From contig UQEM01000070.1 in assembly GCA_900540005.1 (NCBI GenBank), positions 1 to 12,259 on the forward strand: a DNA stretch of 12,259 bases, in the 5' to 3' direction. The first letter of the stretch is position 1; each line of letters begins with the position of its first letter. The position numbers and the translations under genes are program-made. Source of the stretch: an uncultured Ruminococcus sp. GTDB taxonomy: Bacteria; Bacillota; Clostridia; Oscillospirales; Ruminococcaceae. The notes beneath the pieces are model-generated. The model was not told where the DNA came from. It saw only the letters and a program-made list of their open reading frames with translations, and searched no databases. Shown one piece after another: positions 1 to 6,923 of the stretch.

Positions 1-1139
1 ACATTAAGGTAGATATCGCCTTCAAGCCATATCTGAATGTCAACGTCAGACATTTTGGTCAGAGGGTCAAGTCCCTCAGTTTCATCATAAATGTGCTTTA
101 CAAGGTTTATAGGAAGAACTGTCGGGTCGTAGTTCCGGAGAATACATTCTTTAAGCTCCTCTTTCATTATATTGGTGTTTCCAACATAGAAATTTTTGAG
201 ATCATCACCGTATCTCTCGGCATTGCGGTACATATTGTATCCGCCGAAAAATTCGTCTGCGCCCTCGCCGGAATAGCAAAGCTTTGTGTGCTTAGCTGTT
301 GCAAGGCAGCCAAGTGTAAACACTATCGCAGAAGCGTCTCCCAAAGGCTGTTCCATATTGTACATTACATAAGGAACTATTCCAAAGAAGTCCTTGGGCT
401 GAATTTTGGCAACGGAATGCTCAACACCCAAAAGTTCCGCGGTCTTTGCAGCAACTCTCGATTCGTCAAAGCGCTCCTCATCATAACCGCACGAATCAGC
501 ACGCTTTGCATCGCTCATTGCGAGAACATAAGAGGAGTCTACTCCGCCTGAAAGAAACGATTCCGCAACCTCGTTCGGCTCTTTGACTTCGGTCATGATG
601 TGGGCGAGAGTAGAATGTATCTCGTCTGCCCAATCATCGAGCGATTTTGTCTTATCCGGAGCGAATGAGGGCGTCCAGTAGCGCTCTACTGTAAGCTTTC
701 CGTCCTTGAATTCAAGCCAATGACCGGGCATGAGCTTTTTGAGTCCCTTGAAAAATGTCTCCTCGCCTGCCACATAGGTAAGCGTGAGATAAATTTGCAG
801 CATTTTCTCGTTGAGTTCCTTGACGAAACCCTCCTGTTCCATGATAGGACGAATGTAAGTTCCGCAGAGCAGTCGGTTATCCGCTGTTACATAGTAGTAA
901 AAAGGCTTTGTGCCGAACTGGTCTCTCACGGCAAAGATCTTGTTCTCCGCCTCGTCATTTATCGCAAACGCAAACATTCCGTAGATGTGGGTGGCAACAT
1001 CATGCCCCCATTTCTCGTATGCTTTGAGCACGATTTCCCTCTCACGTTCCTCGCGTGCAAGCGAATCCGCGATCTCCAGCTCCTCACAGAGCTGCTTCCA
1101 GTTCCTTATATGTCCTCTGTAATCAATAATGCTGTTCAT
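1..1139 (-). CDS. Asparagine-synthetase-like protein lacking the N-terminal glutaminase nucleophile (partial, runs off window start)
   Basis: About 379 codons are visible; the C-terminus lies beyond base 1. The synthetase (ATP pyrophosphatase) domain is clear: the PP-loop SGGVDSS is at residues 197-203 and SGEGADEFFGG starts at residue 290, both typical of AsnB, which amidates aspartate using ATP. The N-terminus is odd. AsnB normally starts Met-Cys-Gly, where the Cys is the glutaminase nucleophile, and has about 70 residues before an NGEIYN motif. Here translation starts at MNSIIDYRGHIRNW, which corresponds to that motif but reads RGH instead of NGE. The acidic residue of the usual SDTE segment is also not preserved (REREIVL). 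The later part of the glutaminase fold (GMFAFAI, RDQFGTKPFYY) remains. A good ribosome binding site lies 7 bases upstream, and gpsA ends 11 bases away in another frame, so no missing N-terminus is hidden upstream. It is probably the last or a late gene of the der-plsY-gpsA unit. It may use free ammonia or another amine; this is inference. Confidence 0.85.
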   Translation of the reverse strand, partial: MNSIIDYRGHIRNWKQLCEELEIADSLAREEREREIVLKAYEKWGHDVATHIYGMFAFAINDEAENKIFAVRDQFGTKPFYYYVTADNRLLCGTYIRPIMEQEGFVKELNEKMLQIYLTLTYVAGEETFFKGLKKLMPGHWLEFKDGKLTVERYWTPSFAPDKTKSLDDWADEIHSTLAHIMTEVKEPNEVAESFLSGGVDSSYVLAMSDAKRADSCGYDEERFDESRVAAKTAELLGVEHSVAKIQPKDFFGIVPYVMYNMEQPLGDASAIVFTLGCLATAKHTKLCYSGEGADEFFGGYNMYRNAERYGDDLKNFYVGNTNIMKEELKECILRNYDPTVLPINLVKHIYDETEGLDPLTKMSDVDIQIWLEGDIYLN

Positions 1140-1146
1140 GCCTACA

Positions 1147-1152
1147 CTCCTT
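1147..1152 (-). promoter_or_regulatory. Ribosome binding site fixing the start of the asparagine-synthetase-like gene
   Basis: AAGGAG on the minus strand sits 7 bases before the ATG at 1139 and overlaps the TAA stop of gpsA (1153-1151). It supports the short N-terminus as the true start and suggests that the two genes are translated from one message. Confidence 0.7.
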
Positions 1153-2143
1153 ATATCTCCTCGTAAACCTGCGGACGATTCATCAGCTTTGTAAGAGCCT
1201 CTCTTACGTCACCGCCGTGGAAGAGTATCTCGTTGAGCTGCTCGGTAATTGGCATCTCCACTCCAAGTTTTCTCGATAAATCATATGCAGCCTTGCAGCA
1301 GAAATATCCCTCAACTGTACCAACGCGCTTTACAGCCTCCTCGGGTGAAACTCCCTGTCCTATGAGTATTCCCGCGCGTCTGTTGCGGCTGTGCATACTT
1401 GTGCAGGTAACGATAAGATCGCCAATACCCGTAAGACCGCTGAAAGTGAGGATATTCGCACCTACTGCTCTGCCAAGGCGCGCGATCTCGTGAATTCCTC
1501 TCGTCATGAGCGCAGCCTTTGTATTGTCACCGTAGCCCATTCCGTCACAGATACCCACACAGAGAGCAATGATGTTTTTGAGCGCTCCGCCTATCTCACA
1601 GCCTATAACGTCCCTGTTGAGGTATATTCTCAGCGAACTGTTTCCAAGCTCCTTCTGAACATACTCTGCCGCTTTCATATTATGAGACGAAGCCGCAATA
1701 GTTGTCGGAATACAGCGCGCAACTTCTTCAGCGTGCGACGGGCCTGACAATACTACAAGCTTATCGGTCTTTATCTCCTCGCAGATGACTTCGCTGAGAG
1801 TCTTTAAGCTGCCTTCTTCAAGTCCCTTGCCGGTGTTGACGATAACCATGTTATCATCAATAAACGGAGCTGCAAGCTTTGCCACGTCCCTGACGAACGT
1901 AGAAGGAATGCCGAAAATAAGAAGATCGCAGCCCTTTATACATGAGATATCGCTTGTCATTGCTATGCTTTCGGAAATCGGAACTCCCGGAAGCTTCTGC
2001 GTGTGCTCGCCGTGTGTGCGGATATCGTCTATCTCGGACTGAAACTTTGACCAGACCGTAACATCATGCCCGCCGCAATGTTCAGCCATAACAGCAAGAC
2101 TAAGTCCAAATCCGCCTGAGCCTAAAATAACTATCTTTGCCAT
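1151..2143 (-). CDS. gpsA: Glycerol-3-phosphate dehydrogenase [NAD(P)+]
   Basis: A full-length (330 aa) cytoplasmic GpsA, which reduces dihydroxyacetone phosphate to sn-glycerol-3-phosphate, the backbone for phospholipids. The N-terminal Rossmann fold has GSGGFG at residues 8-13 (the family usually has a Trp where Phe12 is). NTGKG at 103-107 contains a conserved Lys, SGPSHAEEV at 133-141 is a family signature, and GALKN at 186-190 carries the catalytic Lys189. The C-terminal substrate domain shows NTKAALMTRG, GLTGIGDLIVTCTS and HSRNRRAG (241-248). The ribosome binding site AAGGGG lies 7 bases before the ATG. The gene starts 20 bases after plsY, whose product uses the glycerol-3-phosphate made here, so the two form a pathway pair. 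Identity is secure. Confidence 0.97.
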   Translation of the reverse strand: MAKIVILGSGGFGLSLAVMAEHCGGHDVTVWSKFQSEIDDIRTHGEHTQKLPGVPISESIAMTSDISCIKGCDLLIFGIPSTFVRDVAKLAAPFIDDNMVIVNTGKGLEEGSLKTLSEVICEEIKTDKLVVLSGPSHAEEVARCIPTTIAASSHNMKAAEYVQKELGNSSLRIYLNRDVIGCEIGGALKNIIALCVGICDGMGYGDNTKAALMTRGIHEIARLGRAVGANILTFSGLTGIGDLIVTCTSMHSRNRRAGILIGQGVSPEEAVKRVGTVEGYFCCKAAYDLSRKLGVEMPITEQLNEILFHGGDVREALTKLMNRPQVYEEI

Positions 2144-2163
2144 ATCAAATCCCCTTCCCGAAA

Positions 2164-2847
2164 TCAGTGTCTGTGTGAACTATGAAACATTTCAGCGGAA
2201 AACTTATTTTCCGTTCCTTTTCTAAGACGGTCAATATTTTCATGGTGCATCCATATAACAGTCGCAGCCATTGGTATCGAAAGGATCATGTAAAGGAAAC
2301 TCCGACCGAATGAAGCCCCGTTAACTATCCACGACATAAGGAGCGTTGCGATCGGACAGTAAGCCGTTGCAATGATCGACGAGAGCGACACATACTTTGT
2401 AAGAGCAAGTATTACAATAAATATCGCAAGCAAAGCTATCGCAACTTTAAGATCAACGCTCATAAAAGCTGCAACACCTGTCAGAACGCCCTTTCCTCCG
2501 CGAAAACCGTAGTAAATCGGGAAAATGTGTCCGAGAATCGCACAGAATCCTGCAATGTATCCGATATAGTGGGTGTCGTTTCCGGGATTCATGCCTGCAC
2601 TGAGAAGTCCGCAGAATTCTCTTGCGAGAGCAACTGCAACAACGCTCTTGAAGATATCTCCGACAAGCGTGATAACGGCGCAGGTCGTGCCTGCACATCT
2701 GAGAGTGTTGGTGAGTCCTGCATTGCGGCTGCCCATCTCGCGGATATCTTTATCCTTGATAAGACGGACTGATATAATGGAAAAATTGAGGCTGCCGAGG
2801 AAATATCCGAGCGCCGCAGCAAGAATTATCGAGAATAGTACCTTCAT
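2164..2847 (-). CDS. plsY: Glycerol-3-phosphate acyltransferase PlsY
   Basis: A 227-residue integral membrane acyltransferase that transfers an acyl chain from acyl-phosphate to position 1 of glycerol-3-phosphate, giving lysophosphatidic acid. The three PlsY motifs are visible: GSRNAGLTNTLR from residue 39, GHIFPIYYGFRGGKGV from 106, and HHENIDRLRKGTENKF from 201. Several hydrophobic membrane segments surround them (roughly residues 3-27, 55-75, 95-112, 122-150 and 160-198). The length is within the family range. The ATG overlaps the der stop by one base (TAATG), which suggests translational coupling, and a GGGAGG stretch lies inside the end of der. The partner enzyme PlsX, which makes the acyl-phosphate, is not in this window. 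Confidence 0.96.
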   Translation of the reverse strand: MKVLFSIILAAALGYFLGSLNFSIISVRLIKDKDIREMGSRNAGLTNTLRCAGTTCAVITLVGDIFKSVVAVALAREFCGLLSAGMNPGNDTHYIGYIAGFCAILGHIFPIYYGFRGGKGVLTGVAAFMSVDLKVAIALLAIFIVILALTKYVSLSSIIATAYCPIATLLMSWIVNGASFGRSFLYMILSIPMAATVIWMHHENIDRLRKGTENKFSAEMFHSSHRH

Positions 2848-4175
2848 TACTTATCGCTTCCTCCCCTCTCACGGACGATAAAGCGAACCGGAGTTCCCTC
2901 TAAGCCGAATGTTGAGCGTATTTGATTTTCAATATATCTTCTGTAGGAAAAATGGAACAGATCTGCCCTGTTTACAAATGTTACAAACGTGGGCGGTTTT
3001 GTCGAAGGCTGGGTCATGTAGTAGATCTTGAGACGTCTGCCCTTATCCGAAGGCGGCTGAACTCTTGTTGTAGCGTAAGCCAGTACGTCATTGAGCATAC
3101 CCGTTGAAATTCTCATGCTGTTCTGCTCGTAAGTGTACTTGATAAGCTCATAAAGCTTATTGATGCGCTGACCGGTTTTCGCCGAAATAAAGACAAACGG
3201 AACATATGACATGAAGCTGAAGTCTTTCTCAAGCTTGGTTCTGTATTCCTGCATGGTCTTGTCGTCTTTTTCAACGAGATCCCACTTGTTTACGGCAACC
3301 ACACAAGCCTTGCCCTGTTCATGAGCATAGCCTGCAACCTTTGAATCCTGTTCCGTGAATCCCTCTGCTGCATCAAGCATGATCACGCACACATCAGCTC
3401 TGTCAACTGCCATATAGGCGCGCAGAACGCTGTAATGCTCGATTTTCTCATTGATCTTGGACTTCTTGCGTATTCCTGCCGTATCAATGAATACGAACTT
3501 ACCGAACTCGTTTTCGATAACAGTATCCGTGGAGTCACGGGTAGTTCCTGCAACATCGGAAACAATTACTCGTTCCTCGCCTGCAATTTTGTTTATGAGT
3601 GACGACTTTCCTGCGTTAGGCTTTCCTATTACCGCAACCTTTATCATGTCGTCATCGTAATCCTCATCGTGTTCGTCAGGAAGATACTCATAGACCGCAT
3701 CAAGCATATCGCCTGTTCCGTGACCATGAACCGATGAAATAGGATACGGTTCACCGAGGCCGAGATTATAGAATTCGTAAAGCTCCATTGGCGGCTCGCC
3801 GAGGTTATCGACCTTGTTTACCGCAAGGATAACAGGCTTGCCGCTTTTCAGCAGCATTTGCGCAACTGTCTGGTCGTCAGCAGTAACTCCGCAGCGTATA
3901 TCCGTAACAAAAACGATCACATCTGCTTTCTCTATCGCAAGTTCGGACTGTCGGCGCATCTGCGCGAGTATCACGTCATCGCTGTCAGGTTCGATACCGC
4001 CTGTGTCAACTACCATGAACTCCTTGCCGCGCCATTCGCACTTTGAATAGATTCGGTCGCGCGTAACGCCGGGGGTGTCCTCCACTATTGAGAGCCGCTG
4101 ACCGATCAGTTTGTTGAAAAGCGTGGACTTGCCTACGTTAGGGCGTCCGACAACTGCAACTATTGGTATTGCCAT
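2847..4175 (-). CDS. der: Ribosome biogenesis GTPase Der (EngA)
   Basis: A 442-residue protein with the unique Der layout of two tandem GTPase domains and a C-terminal KH-like domain. Domain 1 shows the P-loop GRPNVGKS (10-17), the switch TPGVTRD (34-40), DTGG (57-60) and NKVD (120-123). Domain 2, after an acidic linker around residues 167-176, shows GKPNAGKS (184-191), AGTTRD (219-224), DTAG (231-234) and NKWD (296-299). The KH-like domain runs from about residue 355 to the end. Der acts in assembly of the 50S ribosomal subunit. The ribosome binding site AGGAG lies 10 bases before the ATG. A 135-base gap separates it from the DUF512 gene; no convincing promoter was found there. Placement with plsY and gpsA is common in Firmicutes. 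Confidence 0.98.
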   Translation of the reverse strand: MAIPIVAVVGRPNVGKSTLFNKLIGQRLSIVEDTPGVTRDRIYSKCEWRGKEFMVVDTGGIEPDSDDVILAQMRRQSELAIEKADVIVFVTDIRCGVTADDQTVAQMLLKSGKPVILAVNKVDNLGEPPMELYEFYNLGLGEPYPISSVHGHGTGDMLDAVYEYLPDEHDEDYDDDMIKVAVIGKPNAGKSSLINKIAGEERVIVSDVAGTTRDSTDTVIENEFGKFVFIDTAGIRKKSKINEKIEHYSVLRAYMAVDRADVCVIMLDAAEGFTEQDSKVAGYAHEQGKACVVAVNKWDLVEKDDKTMQEYRTKLEKDFSFMSYVPFVFISAKTGQRINKLYELIKYTYEQNSMRISTGMLNDVLAYATTRVQPPSDKGRRLKIYYMTQPSTKPPTFVTFVNRADLFHFSYRRYIENQIRSTFGLEGTPVRFIVRERGGSDK

Positions 4176-4277
4176 TTTATCGCTTCTCCTTTCCTTTATC
4201 GTAGGTGCTCACGCAAAATAAAGCGCTCTTCTTTTCTCAGCACAAGTATTTTATGTGAACACAATTCTATCGTTATA

Positions 4278-4294
4278 TTTTCCAAATCGGAAAA
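4278..4294. repeat. Perfect 6-bp inverted repeat in the gap before der
   Basis: TTTTCC and GGAAAA arms are separated by AAATC. The repeat lies in the 135-base space between the DUF512 gene and der (4176-4310), which otherwise holds only the der ribosome binding site and no recognisable gene. On the minus strand it is followed by TATAACGATAG rather than a T-run, so it is a poor terminator. It could be a protein-binding site or chance. Confidence 0.35.
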
Positions 4295-4310
4295 CAGTTT
4301 TTGTCGTAAA

Positions 4311-5612
4311 TCAGTATTCAATGCCCAGCATTGCATCAAGCAGTTCGTAGCCATCGCTTCCCGTAGTTTTCAGTGGAAGCCCGAGTGCGGCTTCAACGTC
4401 AGAGACCGTGAGGTCGTCAAGGAAAATCGGCTCATCACGCTTGACCATAGCCGAAGAAATAAGCAGTTCTTCGCCGAGGTCTTTTCCCTTTAGCTGAGCA
4501 ATAAGGTCGCCGGCGGTTATAAGTCCTGTAACGGTAATGGTTTCGCCGAAAAAGTCATTGCGGATCCTGTAAACATCGCATTTCAGTCCCTTGAAGCGCT
4601 CCTGCGCTTTCTCCGCAAGCATTTTCATAGTTCCGTAGGCTGAGTAGCCTGTAGGGATCGAAACATGACGCTCCTTTTCCTCCCATTCGGCGAGGTCGAG
4701 AGCCTTTTCAAATTCGTCTATCAGAGAGCGCAGCATTCCTACGCCATTCTCGTACTGCGGAAAATCCTCATAATACTCTATCGGCGGAAGCTCCCTTTCA
4801 GCAATGAGGAAAAATTCATCGGACGGGAAAACCATTCTCGTACCGTATTTTTCAAGAAAGATCGCCTGATACTCCTCAATAATATCAATAGTCTCGCCTG
4901 CCGTTTTGCTGTTGAAGATCGTAAGCGGATAAAGTCCCTCGCGATATTTTGAAAGTCCGACAGGAACAACGGCCGAACTTGAAATATTCGGCATAAGCTC
5001 GCCAAGATCGTGCAGAGTACGCCTGAGTTCGTCTCCGTCATTGAGCTGAGGGCAGCAGACCACCTGACAATTAAGCTGGATACCGCTGTCTGTGAGTTGT
5101 TTGAGGTATTTGAGCTTTTCTCCGGCAAATCGGTTCTTCATCATTTTAACGCGCAATTCAGGATTAGTGGTATGGACTGAAACATTTATGTTCAGCTTCA
5201 TTTCAATGATTCTGTCGATGTCGGACTGCTCAAGATTTGTAAGGGTAACATAATTTCCCTGCAAAAAGGAAAGTCTTGCATCATCGTCCTTAAAATAAAG
5301 AGTTTCGCGCATTCCGGGCGGCATCTGGTCAATAAAGCAGAAAACGCACTTATTCCTGCACGACTGCTTTCTGTCCATGAGAAAGGTTTCAAATTCAAGT
5401 CCGAGGTCGTCATATTCGTCCTTTTCTATTGCAAACGAAAGCGTTTCTTCTCCGCGCTCAATATCGAGTGTTATCGAAGTTTCAGCCGCGTAAAACATGT
5501 AGTCCAGAACGTCCTTTACGCCATGACCGTTGATCCTTTCCAGTATATCTCCGCTTCTCAAACCGCATCTATCCGCCGGAGAACCGGAAACAACGCTGTT
5601 TATCTTAACCAT
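4311..5612 (-). CDS. Radical-SAM/PDZ protein of the DUF512 family
   Basis: A 433-residue protein with the usual layout of this uncharacterised family. A PDZ-like domain lies at about residues 1-60 (VVSGSPADRCGLRSGDIL), followed by a radical-SAM-type cysteine motif CRNKCVFC with C85, C89 and C92, then a TIM-barrel-like core with conserved NYVTLTN and NVSVHTT stretches, and a C-terminal DUF512 domain containing the GYSAYGTMK segment. The cysteines probably bind a 4Fe-4S cluster; the substrate is unknown. The start chosen is the ATG at 5612, because TTTGGAG lies 7 bases upstream and the PDZ domain begins there. A longer in-frame start at 5669 would place coding sequence across the terminator hairpin and lacks family support. 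It lies between rpmF and der, but just past an intrinsic terminator, so its expression must depend on read-through or an unseen promoter. Confidence 0.9.
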   Translation of the reverse strand: MVKINSVVSGSPADRCGLRSGDILERINGHGVKDVLDYMFYAAETSITLDIERGEETLSFAIEKDEYDDLGLEFETFLMDRKQSCRNKCVFCFIDQMPPGMRETLYFKDDDARLSFLQGNYVTLTNLEQSDIDRIIEMKLNINVSVHTTNPELRVKMMKNRFAGEKLKYLKQLTDSGIQLNCQVVCCPQLNDGDELRRTLHDLGELMPNISSSAVVPVGLSKYREGLYPLTIFNSKTAGETIDIIEEYQAIFLEKYGTRMVFPSDEFFLIAERELPPIEYYEDFPQYENGVGMLRSLIDEFEKALDLAEWEEKERHVSIPTGYSAYGTMKMLAEKAQERFKGLKCDVYRIRNDFFGETITVTGLITAGDLIAQLKGKDLGEELLISSAMVKRDEPIFLDDLTVSDVEAALGLPLKTTGSDGYELLDAMLGIEY

Positions 5613-5631
5613 AAAAAAACTCCAAACACTT

Positions 5632-5664
5632 AAAAAGGAGAGAAGGATCACTCCCTCTCTCCTT
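5632..5664 (-). terminator. Intrinsic terminator after rpmF
   Basis: On the minus strand AAGGAGAGAGGG pairs with CCTTCTCTCCTT, including one G-U pair, around a short AGTGAT-like loop, and a run of five T follows. It ends the yceD-rpmF unit, only 19 bases before the ATG of the DUF512 gene. Confidence 0.85.
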
Positions 5665-5672
5665 CTCAATTC

Positions 5673-5688
5673 ATCGAATTGCTTCGAT
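5673..5688. repeat. Small hairpin at the rpmF stop codon
   Basis: Perfect inverted repeat ATCGAA / TTCGAT with a 4-base loop, touching the rpmF stop codon and lying 8 bases upstream of the terminator stem in the transcript. It may protect the 3' end of the message or be chance. Confidence 0.4.
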
Positions 5689-5873
5689 TATTCAGCGTCA
5701 ATTTTAAGAACTTCAACGCCCTTATAGAATCCGCAGTTCTTGCAAACTCTGTGCGGAGCCTTGATTGCGCCGCAGTTATCGCATCTTGACATTGCAGGTG
5801 CATCAAGCTTCCATACAGCAGAACGTCTCTTGTCACGTCTTGCCTTGGAAGTTTTTCTCTTCGGTACAGCCAT
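5688..5873 (-). CDS. rpmF: 50S ribosomal protein L32, zinc-ribbon form
   Basis: A 61-residue L32, the usual length. It starts [17 protein letters not shown], the basic, rRNA-binding N-terminus, and has two CxxC pairs (C31/C34 and C44/C47) that would bind zinc, making this the zinc-containing paralog type. The near-perfect ribosome binding site AAGGAGGTG precedes the ATG, fitting a highly expressed gene. It follows yceD by 27 bases, the usual pairing, and is closed by an intrinsic terminator. In many bacteria plsX follows rpmF; here it does not. Confidence 0.98.
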   Translation of the reverse strand: MAVPKRKTSKARRDKRRSAVWKLDAPAMSRCDNCGAIKAPHRVCKNCGFYKGVEVLKIDAE

Positions 5874-5900
5874 TTTGGCACCTCCTTATAAAATTAGCTA

Positions 5901-6380
5901 TTACAAACCGTTTCGGGATAAACCGAAAGCATCGGTTTTCTGACAATTGCACTCCGATTCGTTAAGGTCGCAGCCGCAAACCATGCAAAGCCCCTTGCAG
6001 TTTTCCCTGCACAGATTCTTCGCCGGCAGTTGCAGCAACAAATCAGTTACGGCAATATCGTTCATTTCAATGCTCTCACCGTCAGCCGTGATATACTCAT
6101 CGTTATCACTGTTAACAGAAGGAACAACAATATGTTCAAAGCTGAATCTGTAATCTCTTTCAAATTCTTTCAGACACCTGTCGCAGGTATGCAGAACCAA
6201 GGCATTGACCGTGTAGTTGAGATAAACCACACCTGCTCTGTTATAGAGCCTGCCTTCTATCTTTACGGGAGCGCCGAACTCAAGACCTTTTACAAAGCCA
6301 AGCTCGTCCGCAGCCAGTTCATAGGAAAAGTCCCTGACCTCTCCGACTATGCTGAAAAGCTGTTTTAAATTGATCTTCAT
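5901..6380 (-). CDS. YceD/DUF177 family protein (23S rRNA accumulation protein)
   Basis: A 159-residue DUF177 protein, named YceD in E. coli and YlbN in Bacillus, where it is linked to 23S rRNA accumulation. Family marks are the CDRCLKEF segment (C66, C69) and the C-terminal LCRENCKGLCMVCGCDLN stretch (from residue 123), with further cysteines at 144 and 146. The cysteine clusters may bind metal. The ribosome binding site AAGGA lies 10 bases before the ATG. It is the first gene of a two-gene unit with rpmF, the near-universal arrangement, and is driven by a consensus promoter just upstream. Confidence 0.93.
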   Translation of the reverse strand: MKINLKQLFSIVGEVRDFSYELAADELGFVKGLEFGAPVKIEGRLYNRAGVVYLNYTVNALVLHTCDRCLKEFERDYRFSFEHIVVPSVNSDNDEYITADGESIEMNDIAVTDLLLQLPAKNLCRENCKGLCMVCGCDLNESECNCQKTDAFGLSRNGL

Positions 6381-6412
6381 ACTATATAATTCCTTAGAGC
6401 ACCATAAAATTT

Positions 6413-6441
6413 ATTATACATCAAATGACAGGATATGTCAA
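6413..6441 (-). promoter_or_regulatory. Consensus housekeeping promoter of yceD-rpmF
   Basis: On the minus strand the -35 box TTGACA (6441-6436) and the -10 box TATAAT (6418-6413) both match the sigma-A consensus fully, with a 17-base spacer. Transcription should start near 6405, about 25 bases before the yceD start codon. A strong promoter suits a ribosomal protein operon. Confidence 0.9.
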
Positions 6442-6453
6442 TAGGCTGATGTA
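6417..6453. repeat. Nested inverted repeat overlapping the yceD-rpmF promoter
   Basis: Outer arms TACATCA (6417-6423) and TGATGTA (6447-6453) are perfect 7-base complements. Inner arms TGACA (6426-6430) and TGTCA (6436-6440) are also perfect. The -35 box lies in the inner right arm and the outer left arm touches the -10 box. It could be an operator, or an imperfect hairpin ending the upstream P-loop gene transcript. Confidence 0.5.
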
Positions 6454-6468
6454 AAAATCATTCAAAAA

Positions 6469-6876
6469 TTACTTGATATACTTTGTAACGCTTTCAGGAA
6501 GCTCCTCAACGTCAGCAGAAACAGTAAATACTACTGTTACATCTCTGCCTGTGAGAGCCTCGATCTTGTCGAGAACCTTGCCGAACTCATCATAGTCTCT
6601 GCCGCAGATCTTGAAGATTCCGTCAACATAAACATGAGTGATATCGTAGTTGCTTGCGAGGAGGCCTGCGATGAAGCCGTAGAGTGTCTCGTAACTCTCA
6701 ACGTTGTAATACTCTGTATCGCACCATCTTACCTTACGGCTGATAGAATATCTGATAGTAGAGCCTTTCTCAACTGTTGCAATGTTGCCGTTGGAAGCGT
6801 TTACTGCCTCGTTTATTTCGTCGATGAGTATCTTGGTCTTGCCTGTACCCTTTTTACCTGTGATAAGCTTAATCAT
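6469..6876 (-). CDS. Small P-loop NTP-binding protein of unknown function
   Basis: A 135-residue protein without an assigned function. Residues 7-14 (GKKGTGKT) form a Walker A motif right at the N-terminus. THVYVDG (80-86), with Asp85 after a hydrophobic strand, is a likely Walker B, and VVFTVSAD (115-122) resembles the strand carrying a sensor residue. The protein is too short for a full AAA+ or RecA domain, so it is a minimal P-loop fold. No signal peptide or membrane segment is seen. The ribosome binding site AAGGAG lies 6 bases before the ATG. It follows pgi by 47 bases without a terminator, so the two are probably co-transcribed, and it precedes the yceD promoter. It may be a small kinase-like or regulatory NTPase; this is inference. 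Confidence 0.85.
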   Translation of the reverse strand: MIKLITGKKGTGKTKILIDEINEAVNASNGNIATVEKGSTIRYSISRKVRWCDTEYYNVESYETLYGFIAGLLASNYDITHVYVDGIFKICGRDYDEFGKVLDKIEALTGRDVTVVFTVSADVEELPESVTKYIK

Positions 6877-6923
6877 AATTTACTCCTTCCATGCCTTGGC
6901 GGCAATTGGTCTTTTATATCATA

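Noticed and set aside
93..1166. Plus-strand open frames opposite the asparagine-synthetase-like gene
   Set aside because: The minus-strand frame carries clear PP-loop and GEGADE motifs; the plus-strand frames carry no motif or start signal.
4176..4310. Promoter or small gene between the DUF512 gene and der
   Set aside because: Possible -10 boxes (TAGAAT, TATAAC) have no acceptable -35 partner, and no small open frame with a ribosome binding site is present.
5613..5669. N-terminal extension of the DUF512 protein by 19 residues
   Set aside because: The extension overlaps the rpmF terminator hairpin; the ATG at 5612 has a ribosome binding site and matches the start of the PDZ domain.
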